Assembly: GCA_948470475.1 (NCBI GenBank)
Contig: OX419338.1
Coordinates: 26,788,006-26,852,005, forward strand
Direction of reading: 5' to 3'
DNA from: Galaxea fascicularis
Lineage: Eukaryota > Cnidaria > Anthozoa > Scleractinia > Euphylliidae
Length of the DNA: 64,000 nt
Positions 47,501-56,266 of this stretch are shown in pieces (the first letter of the stretch is position 1; each line of letters starts with the position of its first letter). The notes beneath the pieces were generated by a model. That model was not told the origin of the DNA. It did not search any database and saw only the letters and a list, made by a program, of their open reading frames with translations. Position numbers and translations under genes: made by a program.

Positions 47501-49487
47501 GGAAGGCCATTGGAAGGTGGTGACCTCCTTGGTAGAAGCGCTCAATGCCAACCTCGCAGGATTTTGGAATGCGGCATTGTTGCGTCGGTACCACAATATC
47601 GAAGACCCTTCTCACGAGACGAAGCTCGTCGACGAGAAGCCAGAAAAGACGTACGCTCCTTTGGACAAGTTACCGTCGGTTGATGCCGTGGCTGCACGCA
47701 TCCGAAGGCCCGTCGTCAGCGAGACATCTGCGACGTCGGTGTCGGCGATGGATTCCAAGAGGCAATACCCCCAGTTACGGGCCGAAGAGGCTAGAGTTCT
47801 ACGCGAGCAAATTGCCGAGGCAGTGGCCGGTCGCAAGGCAAGGCTCGTTAGCATCAAAGACACTATGGGAATGGATGCCCAAGCGTGGATTAGACGACTC
47901 TCTCAAGGTGCCGAGGATGACTCATATGCGATGGCCACTTGGATACGGGGACCGGATGTCACTTCCGAGGAAGTCAAGGATGAGGAAAATCACCAGTGTT
48001 TACGTATGGCCCTATGCTGCATCTGCGCTCTTCCGCTGGGCTCTCTTCCATTCCAGGGATGGTGTTGCTTGTCCGGCGTTAGATCTTTGGAATCTCTCGT
48101 CGAGCAAGCCTTGAAAGGCGTGACCGACACAACACAACGCGCCGCCCGCAGAGAGTATGTGCGCCAAGTGTTGACGAACAAGATCGTGTCTCAACCCAAG
48201 TATCCGTCGTTTCACTTTTGGCATCGCCATTGCAAACGAGCTCAAGAGGATCGACAAGTCATCCAAGCCTTTACAAAGGCTGCAAGAACAAAAGAAACTA
48301 TGGAACTTCCGGCCTTTGACGAATGCCCGGTGTGTCGCACCAAGTACCCGCGAGACAAAGGATCTTTTCCTTCGATGGAAAAGATTGCGAAACGCATCGT
48401 GCAGATGGAGAAGAAGGTTATCAGATTCTTGCCGGTGAAAGAAGCTGTTGATCCACCAGTACCCAAGCTGAAAATCGTTGCACCACCACAGGCGACGAAC
48501 GATCCAGAGATAAGCGAACCCGTGCAAGAAGGATTCGAAAGCGACAAAGGTAACAATGACGTTCCCGAGACGAGTGTACCGACAAGAGAAGATGTTACGT
48601 CCACGGGAGTGGCTTTCATGGGTACACTATTTCAAGCCGAGTCTGGTTGTCAGATGTCACCCGCCACCCTTGTCCCTCCTTTGCTTGATTTATCACTCCC
48701 GACACACGGACTCACTCTATACGACGACATGATGAACTCACCAGACTTAGAAATACCCCGTCTCGAAGATATCGTTGCAACGGCCAACGTCTCGGCCGCA
48801 TCTAGTAAAATGAACATTCAAGAGGTTTACGAGATCGTCGACGAAATCGTTGCACCACAAGACGAACAGAACCTCGATGCCCACGAAGCCACAATGGGAA
48901 TGGAAACGGAAGAAACGGAAGAGTTTGACCCTAACGTCTTTTTAAATTTGTTAGAAAGAACGAGCTTATCGTTCATGAGTCAAGATGCCAGTAGAGAGAA
49001 TCACGAAACGAACCTCGAGGAAGCCATACCTTTTGAACCAGTCGCAGCCGTGACGGATGAATTTTCTATCTATACCTCCTCCAATCCTAGGGCCACCACT
49101 TCGATCGGTGGATCGGGACCTTGCCTCCTTCGAGGTTGTGCAGCGTGCCCTTACATGATGCCAAGAAGCAACCAGATCGGCACGTACCGGCTCGAAACTG
49201 CAATAGACTGCACCAGTGACAAGGTGTTGTACGCGAGCATGTGTCAGACCTGTGCCATGATACAAGGTTTTGGGTATGCGATAGGTTCCATGCGTTCCGA
49301 GGTCGAAGCTGTTCTGAGACAGTCCACAGGGCCGCGACAGACCCTGTTATCTAGATGCGCTTTCGGTCACGCTCCGCTTCTCGTCGGTTTGGAACGGTGC
49401 ACCACCGAAGACGATCGCGCACAAAAGGAAGCCTTGTGGAAAACGCGATTGAATGCGGTGACGGGTATCGAAGCAACGATTACATAA
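44523..49487 (+). CDS. Giant multidomain zinc protein with GIY-YIG-like C-terminus
   Basis: A 1654-aa protein. It has a C2H2-type finger near residues 427-455 (CHFVLP, FYYCPHRF, H-x5-H). An Asp-rich run lies at about 738-748, and a basic/acidic linker follows. A RING-like site spans about 1163-1270 (CCIC, HFWHRHC, CPVC). The last 125 residues start with a C-x4-C-x2-C cluster (CLLRGCAACPYM, about 1532-1543), then IDCTSDKVLYASMCQTC and GYAIGSMRSEV, a His (FGHAP) and a terminal ALWKTRL. This succession matches the zinc-linked GIY-YIG domains of Penelope-like and related retroelements. Nicking activity or a retained DNA-binding role is inferred. The full-length protein is otherwise unlike anything I know. 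Confidence 0.6.
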   Translation: MACKELEKRYKEWCQRAASENVQAKTLDGQSITIGPLDRNLSTTPLILRNDQGKVMPMQPLASIIKATAQIIDSNGSKVKEGPRATGVDYVEVEVKELTTCFANLSFHRDAQKRNSCLAVHLLPFTIGSWVSKIRDNANQYKTTREALSACFQMLVNSERFRCVAVYESYRGLLQGNAQQREKVQAILRFDNSDDSIMELFRKNLDALDATETKGTSSAGLYLCRSSMIDWTEGQAHKALKNYMKYSPANPIEHILVDRLFEASRVYGGKTSHPIQRFAGKSGSSPIIREIPRLGARIEDLIRRNRGMLQITRLLEGLTKVLNFQVNGQRNGSKERGMLDNMRHATALRPNNHVIFFLNSTIAEGQDDSETFAPPVLSEFDLQVDSSGTSKPSWAKSLLELERITGHDTVDDARGSTTVSMAGFPFQCHFVLPQQEGHNFYYCPHRFANQQDAAEHVRAVHQGKEISSETCTKIAQTDALLVDTDFGKNMHPINELELIRKLKLDRKVEEMRCDPSLHVSVMQVMNAVTQNNRLLKRLKKSRREHIEQWKSLKSTTKEVERHLPTATSVQLFNQLNREITEVKKFMLSPSTLATYQTQWNIAKARKDYILGNMYQEFAASNDQQLWLERTVGEEARRYSQRVQALGGIDLGATPAGVPGGGIRVGKSNVLGMLTQDLIEKSRHAVAVHDVDEALIATNQFAADRTVAFERVVTEYDQTFGASNVIPAANPLLAAEGWDDDDDDDDDDEKRSAQMTNKVKEEQSGQSTEPKTELQPERVASTQSQESNPRKRLRAPDDDKSEHRLEERALSPVARGLSRSISLITPKKVQITEVDIPRHLKSVLDIELRRIFDILKLTKPERVVAREKVKETLSFSFHAEFRAQAEQIAQSDALDGRQIRTLMDPLRDNVSVLVITDPRLVTCPAGILWPALSCCISLIDRLHKKIHNNDLLCLLLAKGICDQLQPHFRLSTAGLRVVRDALKRVLLETMEGGREGHWKVVTSLVEALNANLAGFWNAALLRRYHNIEDPSHETKLVDEKPEKTYAPLDKLPSVDAVAARIRRPVVSETSATSVSAMDSKRQYPQLRAEEARVLREQIAEAVAGRKARLVSIKDTMGMDAQAWIRRLSQGAEDDSYAMATWIRGPDVTSEEVKDEENHQCLRMALCCICALPLGSLPFQGWCCLSGVRSLESLVEQALKGVTDTTQRAARREYVRQVLTNKIVSQPKYPSFHFWHRHCKRAQEDRQVIQAFTKAARTKETMELPAFDECPVCRTKYPRDKGSFPSMEKIAKRIVQMEKKVIRFLPVKEAVDPPVPKLKIVAPPQATNDPEISEPVQEGFESDKGNNDVPETSVPTREDVTSTGVAFMGTLFQAESGCQMSPATLVPPLLDLSLPTHGLTLYDDMMNSPDLEIPRLEDIVATANVSAASSKMNIQEVYEIVDEIVAPQDEQNLDAHEATMGMETEETEEFDPNVFLNLLERTSLSFMSQDASRENHETNLEEAIPFEPVAAVTDEFSIYTSSNPRATTSIGGSGPCLLRGCAACPYMMPRSNQIGTYRLETAIDCTSDKVLYASMCQTCAMIQGFGYAIGSMRSEVEAVLRQSTGPRQTLLSRCAFGHAPLLVGLERCTTEDDRAQKEALWKTRLNAVTGIEATIT

Positions 49488-49523
49488 ACGCCTAGGCATC
49501 GAGTCTTTCAATATACGTCCAAA

Positions 49524-51518
49524 ATGGACAAACTACAACTTTATAACGGGTACGAGGCCGGCGAGTGCAAATCCCTAACGGAGAAGTTACTGAGATGCCG
49601 TAAAGTCGTGAAGGACGACGATGAGCGATTTTATTGGTACGATTCTCTGAAGAACGCGATCGTCAAGGACGCTCGTCGTCTTCTAGAGAGTCTCGTGAAC
49701 GATCATGGATCGGTACCGACGTCGATCATCTCCAAGGTCAAAACATTCTCTGAGGACCGCCAGTTCTTGCGTGACCACTACGAAGCCATCGAGCTGATGG
49801 ACACAATCGGCTCTCTACCCGTGGACCGCAACGTGTCTAGACTTTACGCGATTGCGATGCGAGACGATGGCCACGACATCATGAATTCCAAGCTGAAATG
49901 CGAAAATAAGAAGGATGAAGGAAGGGCTGCCCTACGCAAGTTTGAAGAGATTCTAGAGGGTTGCGATGAAGCTTTATCGGAAGAAACGGCACGACTTCTG
50001 GCGAAACAAGCACTTCGCGTGGACCAAGCTTCGACTTTGTTTGGATGCGAGGGCTTGGACTCTGTGTGGCGCCTCTTGTCAGAGTATGTAAAGCGTGTAG
50101 GTGTGGATGACGACCTCGACCAAAGATTTTGCCTGATTTACGAAACACGAAAACTCGTGAAAAAATGGCGAAAGATGAACTTAATGCTGGTACTATGGGC
50201 GATTTACTCGTTGATGGATCTGGAAAAGTTACCAGAACCGACGGTAATCTTGTACGAAACTGTGGTAACCAAAACACTGAACTCGAGAAACAAGATGGAA
50301 CGACTTGCCATGCCACCATTTGCAGTGGACGCGACGACCTTTCGCGGACGAACATGCGTCGACACCAAGGAGAAACTGATGAATGACGACAAGATGAAGA
50401 ACGACAGAACGAACGAAAAGTTGCTTCAGAAGTACTCTCCTATAGAAGCCAGTCATGGTCCAAGTCCACACGACACCTGCCAGAAGATGATCGATTGCAA
50501 AAAGCTGATCGAGGAATGCGAACGCAGGCACCGCTCGGACCTCGTGCCCGTACTCTTTGTGATGCCATCCCACCTCGAAGGCAATGAAGATGCAGGAGGT
50601 GAAGAAAAAGTACAGGGATGCATTGAGGTGGACGAGCAGTTTTTGCAGAAACTTCAGAAGCCTCATTGGCGCACAGTGATGCTAAATGCGGCATCAGAAG
50701 TGTTTGACGAGGAATTGATGGAAACCCTACCAAAGGCAGAAAGTGGAACCAGAGTACTTGATTTTGACAAGAAGGTGAGTTACGAGGGCCCAGTCAAACC
50801 TTTGAAGGCATTGCAGAATTTGGCAGTGAGTGTCGTGGGAAGGGAGGTGGCCAAGTTGAAGTCGATACCAAGGGTTCGTATACTCCTCGATGCAACAAAA
50901 AATAACATCTACCTGGAGAAACAGCTGATTGGAACTCCCCTTTCAGACGACGACAGGATGGCGGTTGGCAACAAACGGGTAAAACTGCAGCAGCGAGGGT
51001 TGATTCAGGCGAGCAACCGAGAAGCCATGTACTTATTGACCGGTCAGAACGGGCTGCTGACGATTAAAACGTTAATCTTTCGCAGACTTATGGGTCTCCC
51101 CTGCAATTTCTCGCAGTTGCGCGTGCATGTTCCAACGAAAGAAGTCTACATGACCGACCTGTCCTGTTCTGGAAAAGATGACAAAAGCTTTTGTCGTATC
51201 CAGCCAAAAAAAGAGGCCGATTGGCTGGTGGATTCGTCGCGTTTCCAAGGGCTCATCAATGAGTTGTCCCAAGCATTGAGGAACGACGATCTGTTCGTGA
51301 AATTGGTAACTTGGCTGATTAAACTGGGAAAGCAACCCGCGTTTGAGACCATCCTGGGTACCGAATTATGTAATTACATAATCAAGTTTCAATCTTTTCA
51401 AAGAAATTTGGAAAAGGTAGTGGATGTCTTTGGAGTGATTCCCGAGACTGACAACGACGACGACGACGATGATGATGAAGAAGAAGATGAAGAAGATGAA
51501 GAAGAAGAAGAAGAATGA
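49524..51518 (+). CDS. Unknown 664-aa protein with acidic tail
   Basis: It starts 36 bases after the giant gene's stop on the same strand, so both may be on one transcript or share a poly(A) signal (AATAAA at about 51686). The protein is largely helical and charged with few Cys. A hydrophobic segment (NLMLVLWAIYSLM near 225) is amphipathic rather than clearly membrane-spanning. The last 25 residues are only Asp and Glu, from (GAC)n and (GAAGAT)n repeats. No recognised domain. Confidence 0.6.
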   Translation: MDKLQLYNGYEAGECKSLTEKLLRCRKVVKDDDERFYWYDSLKNAIVKDARRLLESLVNDHGSVPTSIISKVKTFSEDRQFLRDHYEAIELMDTIGSLPVDRNVSRLYAIAMRDDGHDIMNSKLKCENKKDEGRAALRKFEEILEGCDEALSEETARLLAKQALRVDQASTLFGCEGLDSVWRLLSEYVKRVGVDDDLDQRFCLIYETRKLVKKWRKMNLMLVLWAIYSLMDLEKLPEPTVILYETVVTKTLNSRNKMERLAMPPFAVDATTFRGRTCVDTKEKLMNDDKMKNDRTNEKLLQKYSPIEASHGPSPHDTCQKMIDCKKLIEECERRHRSDLVPVLFVMPSHLEGNEDAGGEEKVQGCIEVDEQFLQKLQKPHWRTVMLNAASEVFDEELMETLPKAESGTRVLDFDKKVSYEGPVKPLKALQNLAVSVVGREVAKLKSIPRVRILLDATKNNIYLEKQLIGTPLSDDDRMAVGNKRVKLQQRGLIQASNREAMYLLTGQNGLLTIKTLIFRRLMGLPCNFSQLRVHVPTKEVYMTDLSCSGKDDKSFCRIQPKKEADWLVDSSRFQGLINELSQALRNDDLFVKLVTWLIKLGKQPAFETILGTELCNYIIKFQSFQRNLEKVVDVFGVIPETDNDDDDDDDEEEDEEDEEEEEE

Positions 51519-52023
51519 GGTTGGAAGGCTCGTGACCCAGGCTCGTCACAGTGCAGCAAGTTCGACAAGCATAGGAGAATTGTCAAAGTTCATATGATTT
51601 TTATTACATGTCTGTCTGTTAAACCGATGGTCTTTGTCCGACTTATACAACTTAGACGTCTCACGTTTGATATGTACCAAGACGAATCAATAAAATAATG
51701 CATCAACTTACGTTTTCGTTTTGCATACACTATTATTACATTGTCGTACTCGTACACACATAGAGTCAAACACCAACTCGGTGTTTTCAAGATCCCAAGG
51801 ATCGGGTGTATACATGTTAGGTATTCAAATCGAATGACTTGGATGTGTGTATACTACTGTTCTTCTTGTCCCCCCTTACCGATACCGATGAGAGAATAGA
51901 CGTGGTAATAATGTATGTACCATGTCTGTTTTCTCATCGGTAAGACTTTATTTCCGTTTTTATAAAGATCACTCGTGAAATTTTCTGACGTTCTTCTTTA
52001 GTCTATCATTTATTTAATTCTCA
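51519..52023. other. Convergent intergenic region
   Basis: No gene is seen. It contains AATAAA at about 51686 for the plus-strand gene and a reverse AATAAAG at about 51944-51952 for the minus-strand gene. A short inverted pair TTACCGATACCGATGAG/CTCATCGGTAAG lies near 51877-51945; it could form a stem in the transcript ends. Confidence 0.5.
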
Positions 52024-52794
52024 TCACAGACTATATTTGTCTGACCCTTTTTTTCGTTCTTCTGGTGCAGTTTTCTGAAAACGAGTGCATATTCGGACTC
52101 TCGTCAAAGTCATGGCGACGATTTCAAAGATCGCCACAAGACCCCATCGAATTAAGGGCCAACCCTCGACCAGAACGAGCCACAATACCACACCAGTGGT
52201 GCCGATCCAACCCAGTAGCTCTGGAAGGCCGTCAAAGATGAACATCACCACTTGTACCCCTCTCGATTCACCATTTCTGCATAAACCCGGAAGTGAGACG
52301 TCGACAAATCCGTTGACGACCCATCGCGAAAGAGATATCCTGCGAAAGTACGCCAGAGTGGGACATACCGGTACTTGTCCGACGAGTTGAATCATTTCGA
52401 CCAAAGCCTGACCAAGTGGCCATTTCCTAGACTGGTCGATGTTTCGTTTTAGTGTGGCGAGTTGAGACAAGATAGGGGGTGGCGTCAGATGAATGTGAGC
52501 GGCATAATCTCCCTCGTGCGAAAGCCGATCGTAATGAAAGGTAAAAAAGTCTTGGAAGCCGTGCTCGACCTTCGAGGCACCATTCGCTATCGCATTGATC
52601 ACGTCCAAGATGGTAGCCACGACCTTCTCGGTGAATTCGGCGATGTCACCGATAACCAGTCCCAGCCCGAACAAGATGTTTTTTACCACGTGAGTGACGA
52701 CGACCACGCAGATGATGGCGAACCACAAGCGCACAGACAAGAGATTGTAAACTACTCGTCCGAATGCTAGCACGAATTTTGCCAACAGATGCAT
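52024..52794 (-). CDS. Membrane protein, unknown
   Basis: A 256-aa protein with strongly hydrophobic segments. One runs at about residues 20-50 (LWFAIICVVVVTHVV then LFGLGLVIG). A second lies at about 198-236 (LLGWIGTTGVVLWLVLVEGWPLI, GLVAIFEIVAMTL). The loop between is about 140 residues with a His-rich part. The C-terminal tail is basic. Its start lies 28 bases inside the 3' end of the primase gene, so it is the last member of a four-gene minus-strand cluster. Probably a virion or host membrane protein. Confidence 0.6.
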   Translation of the reverse strand: MHLLAKFVLAFGRVVYNLLSVRLWFAIICVVVVTHVVKNILFGLGLVIGDIAEFTEKVVATILDVINAIANGASKVEHGFQDFFTFHYDRLSHEGDYAAHIHLTPPPILSQLATLKRNIDQSRKWPLGQALVEMIQLVGQVPVCPTLAYFRRISLSRWVVNGFVDVSLPGLCRNGESRGVQVVMFIFDGLPELLGWIGTTGVVLWLVLVEGWPLIRWGLVAIFEIVAMTLTRVRICTRFQKTAPEERKKGSDKYSL

Positions 52795-54692
52795 CCCTCA
52801 GAGAGGTCGATGTACGGTTTCCGTTTAGAACTCAAACGTATCGTCTTGCACCGATCGCTGTGGCAGTGAATCCAGGCACGCGATCGATTTTGAATCACAA
52901 AGTACATCGTAGCATGAGAATGGCTACCACCTTTAATGATGCACCAATTAGTTCCCTTTGCTCTTTTGCGCACTGGGACAAAAGGTAGCCGCGATACAGG
53001 TGCCAATTCCAAAGACATCGTTTCCTGCATTCGCGACAAAGCAATCCGTATGGCTTCGGTTGCTTTTTTCAAATCGACGTCGTGCCCGTATGTAAATCTT
53101 TCCTTGGTGGGAGCTGTAGTAGTGTCGAAGATTCGTTCAGGCGACGGCGATCTGAGTATTGCCATGTCGATGCCTTCCCAGGGCGGTAAGTCGTGTCTTG
53201 CGTGTACGAGTGCATCAAAGGCATTAGCAGACGTACTTAGCCAAGGAACCAATCGACGGACGTAGGTCCCGTCGTCTTTCCTCTTAAAGCAACCCGGAAG
53301 ACGAAGTTTCGTGATCGATTTGTCTAGATACCACGACGAACGCTCGCCGTCCTGACGTTCCATTTCCTCGTAAACGATTTTTAAAACCTTGTAATCCTGT
53401 AAGACTACATTGCTCGGTAGAAGGAGATTTGCATGGACCGTGATCTTGTCTAGGTCTCGGAGGCAAATGCTCCCATCAGACAATATTTTTCTCGTCATCT
53501 CTTCCGATATCCACATGTGAGTCTTCACGATTCGACGTTTCCAAGGCCCAGTATCGAGACCAGGTAACAATCGACGCAAAGCTTCATCGGCTGCATGTTC
53601 GATGCGTTCTAGCCAGATCGCTGGATTCCACGTGCAACTCGGTACCTCGTCAACTGACATGTCCCAGTCGATGGGAATGGCAGTTACGCACAGGTCTCCA
53701 CGGTACACCTCGCTGAAGGTGGGTTTTTCTGTGGTAGAGATTAGAGCCTCCAGACCAGCTGCATCGCACGAGGCAAAAGAGTAACCCATGCCGTCGTCGT
53801 TTGGATATTGCAGCAACACCGTACATTCGTCCATACGAGGTGGCGGTATCCCGACCCCTACGGTTGTCCACTCTCCGACAAAGACCCGATCCCACGGAGG
53901 CAACCCGTCTGTGTATCGAGTCACAGTCTTGAGGTACCCCGGGTGATCTCCTCGCGATTCATACCATCGCTTCAAGGCGGGTGCAAAAGTGCGACAAGAG
54001 AATGGAGCCACGACTGCTCTGGTTTTCGATTCGTCGAACGAATAAGTCTTGGCGGTCTTCAGTCGCAGAAAATCCAATACTCTCGCTCTTTGTTCTTTGT
54101 GCTGCTCCGTATCCGTAAACCTTCTTTTCGTTTTTTTTCTTCGAGTGCCATCCGAAGCAGTCTTGGACGTGACGGCGGGGCCATCTTCAATCCGCAGGAA
54201 ACGAGTCACGATGCGATGCACCGATGCCATAGTCATTTCTTCCCCTTGCAGGGTTCGTCGTAGAAACTCGCAGCGAATCAGTGCAACGATCTCTCCATAC
54301 CGCATAAAGGGCAAGGTCTCGAGTGCATCGCCCAAGGCTTCTCGAATGATGTCGTCTTGGCCGTCCAAACTAGCGTGACACTTCACCTCTCGCTGACGAT
54401 TCAATCGCGCAAACCCGTCTTCTCGAAGGTGTGCCACAGAAATGCTCAGAAACGTACCCACTTCGCGAACGAGACGAGCATTGTTGCACACGATCACGGG
54501 AACCACCTCTTTTTTGGCAGAATCTAAAAGGCACACCGCAATATTCCACTTCCAAAAGTTTTGCGTCGTTTCCGTCCACGTCAACGTGATTTCGTCGTGT
54601 CTCAGGACACCGAGGATTCGCACCCACCGTGTCTTTGTGGAAGCGAAGGGATCGCGATCGACGACTACCACGATCCGCTCGGAGTCCGACAT
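52767..54692 (-). CDS. UL52-like DNA helicase-primase primase subunit
   Basis: A 641-aa protein from the ATG at 54692; the frame upstream has only non-ATG codons. The three motifs of archaeo-eukaryotic primases occur in order: PIDWDM with D342 and D344 (metal-binding Asp-x-Asp), TVHANL with H420, and YLDKSITKLRLPG with D457, the usual Asp before an R-LP segment. The C-terminus has a putative Cys/His zinc site (WCIIKGGSHSH then IHCHSDRCK, about 580-615), as in herpesvirus UL52 primases. It would synthesise RNA primers in the nuclear helicase-primase complex. Shorter than herpes simplex UL52, mainly by a smaller N-terminal part. Confidence 0.7.
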   Translation of the reverse strand: MSDSERIVVVVDRDPFASTKTRWVRILGVLRHDEITLTWTETTQNFWKWNIAVCLLDSAKKEVVPVIVCNNARLVREVGTFLSISVAHLREDGFARLNRQREVKCHASLDGQDDIIREALGDALETLPFMRYGEIVALIRCEFLRRTLQGEEMTMASVHRIVTRFLRIEDGPAVTSKTASDGTRRKKTKRRFTDTEQHKEQRARVLDFLRLKTAKTYSFDESKTRAVVAPFSCRTFAPALKRWYESRGDHPGYLKTVTRYTDGLPPWDRVFVGEWTTVGVGIPPPRMDECTVLLQYPNDDGMGYSFASCDAAGLEALISTTEKPTFSEVYRGDLCVTAIPIDWDMSVDEVPSCTWNPAIWLERIEHAADEALRRLLPGLDTGPWKRRIVKTHMWISEEMTRKILSDGSICLRDLDKITVHANLLLPSNVVLQDYKVLKIVYEEMERQDGERSSWYLDKSITKLRLPGCFKRKDDGTYVRRLVPWLSTSANAFDALVHARHDLPPWEGIDMAILRSPSPERIFDTTTAPTKERFTYGHDVDLKKATEAIRIALSRMQETMSLELAPVSRLPFVPVRKRAKGTNWCIIKGGSHSHATMYFVIQNRSRAWIHCHSDRCKTIRLSSKRKPYIDLSEGCICWQNSC

Positions 54693-55243
54693 TTTTGCAT
54701 TGCACTGACGATGGCATTCGTAGCTTGCCAAATAATCTCGTCGCTGGTAAAATCAAATGGCGATTTGTCCCTTTTCCACATCAGGAAAACGGCAGCGATC
54801 CACGTCTGAAGATGAGTCAACCGCCACGCTTGCTGGAGAAGATCCGCTAAGTTGCGGTGCAAGATCAAACAGTTGGTCCACGGTCCCACCAAGAAGCTGT
54901 CAAAATCGTCGTCGTCGTCGTCGTTGTCGTCTCTGTTGAAGGCGAGGACGACATTCTTTCGACCGCGATGTCGACTGTTACTTCCAACCGCCGTCGAGAG
55001 TACAGATTTCGATGAACTCGTAGAAGAACAAGACGAGAATCTCCTACGACGACTTCCATGTCGGCGCCCCTTTTGCGACGAGAGTGTGGAATGAGTGACG
55101 GCATGCCACCACCTCTGTTGGCCGTGAGCGTACCGAGTCGAGAACGATGAGAAGTGGTCCTCGAAGGACCGTGTACCATCCCAGTCCAAAACGGGACATC
55201 GAACGATAGTGACGCGAATCAGGTCGCTTCTTCGTCCGGTCAT
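54665..55243 (-). CDS. Small protein between the primase and the 338-aa gene
   Basis: A 192-aa protein whose start is six bases after the stop of the gene at 55250-56266 and whose end overlaps the primase start by 28 bases. This close coupling, conserved in style along the minus-strand cluster, is the main support. The N-terminal half is Ser/Arg-rich (GSRRRRFSSCSSTSSSKS), then an Asp run (DDNDDDDDDFD), and a helical C-terminal 75 residues (LADLLQQAWRLTHLQTWIAA). A helicase-primase accessory role is possible by position only. No family recognised. Confidence 0.5.
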   Translation of the reverse strand: MTGRRSDLIRVTIVRCPVLDWDGTRSFEDHFSSFSTRYAHGQQRWWHAVTHSTLSSQKGRRHGSRRRRFSSCSSTSSSKSVLSTAVGSNSRHRGRKNVVLAFNRDDNDDDDDDFDSFLVGPWTNCLILHRNLADLLQQAWRLTHLQTWIAAVFLMWKRDKSPFDFTSDEIIWQATNAIVSAMQKCRTPSGSW

Positions 55244-55249
55244 TATGCA

Positions 55250-56266
55250 TTATACGCCATCGTCTTCGTCTGTGTCGTCGTTCTGCTCGAGGGGTTGGAA
55301 AACGGGTAAGTTTTGGACGGCCAAAGCGCAAACGTCAGACCAATCGGTAGTCTGAAAACGTTGACGCATCGCTTCTAAAGCGGGATCTACAAACTGCGTC
55401 TTTACGTGCTGATGGAAAGTCGCATACAACTCATCGAGGCAACGATAAGATTCCACCGAGAGTCTATCGTCTCGCTTGAGAAACGCAGCGACCTGCGAGG
55501 TAACGACCATGGCACGCACAAGTTCGTGACCCGGATCTGGAGAAAAACGTGACCACTCGTCTCGATCGAAGCATCCCCAGGGCGTGTTCTGCAAGAGTTG
55601 TCGCGGATAAAACTTGTGCAAGGCAGCGAACCATACTGGTTCTTTCTGAGTGGTAATTCGCAAGTCGTCGGGTACGCAAGCGCGACGACTGGCATCGCAA
55701 TCCTGCTCGATGCATCCAGTGGCATCTCCGGAACGGTAAAGAGATGGATCTATCCTAACGGCCTCTGTTGGCAATCGTCGAGGAAAGAAAAAACGCTTGG
55801 AGTTAAGATCGACGACGGCCAGCACGCTGGCTTTGCACACGAAGCGCAAGTTGTCGAGACCGTGCCTCCGATACCGGAGCAGGGCTTTCTTGACCGCAGG
55901 TTCGTTCGAAAGTATGGACAACAGAGGATCCTCCGACTCTTCTGCGGCTCTGATCTCGGTCAGCTCGTGTTGCTTTCTTGACAGGGCGTTCCGATGCTTG
56001 TAGAACAATCTTCGCTGTCGTTCTTCTCGCGAGGCGAGCGATTCATGAAATGCCCTGGCCAATTCCTCCAATCGTAGAGATGCAGCGAGGCTCTTGGACG
56101 CCTCGGTATGGTTCGTAGCCTCGGTCAAGCCAAAGATTTCATTCACGGTCATTCGAGTTTTGTAGCGAACGGAGAACGGATCTTCATTGTATTCGCCTCC
56201 TTGTCCTTCGTAATAAGCGATTTGTCTTCTGACGAGTTCTTTTGCAAACTCCACAAACGACGACAT
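55250..56266 (-). CDS. Unknown 338-aa protein
   Basis: The ATG at 56266 overlaps the start of the divergent plus-strand gene: the sequence CATG gives both starts on opposite strands. The frame stays open to 56317, so a longer form is possible. The protein is charged and mostly helical with an RLEELARAFHESLASREERQ segment, several Cys without a clear zinc pattern (CIEQDCDASRRAC) and an acidic end (EQNDDTDEDDGV). First gene of the minus-strand cluster that leads to the primase and the membrane protein. Function unknown. Confidence 0.6.
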   Translation of the reverse strand: MSSFVEFAKELVRRQIAYYEGQGGEYNEDPFSVRYKTRMTVNEIFGLTEATNHTEASKSLAASLRLEELARAFHESLASREERQRRLFYKHRNALSRKQHELTEIRAAEESEDPLLSILSNEPAVKKALLRYRRHGLDNLRFVCKASVLAVVDLNSKRFFFPRRLPTEAVRIDPSLYRSGDATGCIEQDCDASRRACVPDDLRITTQKEPVWFAALHKFYPRQLLQNTPWGCFDRDEWSRFSPDPGHELVRAMVVTSQVAAFLKRDDRLSVESYRCLDELYATFHQHVKTQFVDPALEAMRQRFQTTDWSDVCALAVQNLPVFQPLEQNDDTDEDDGV

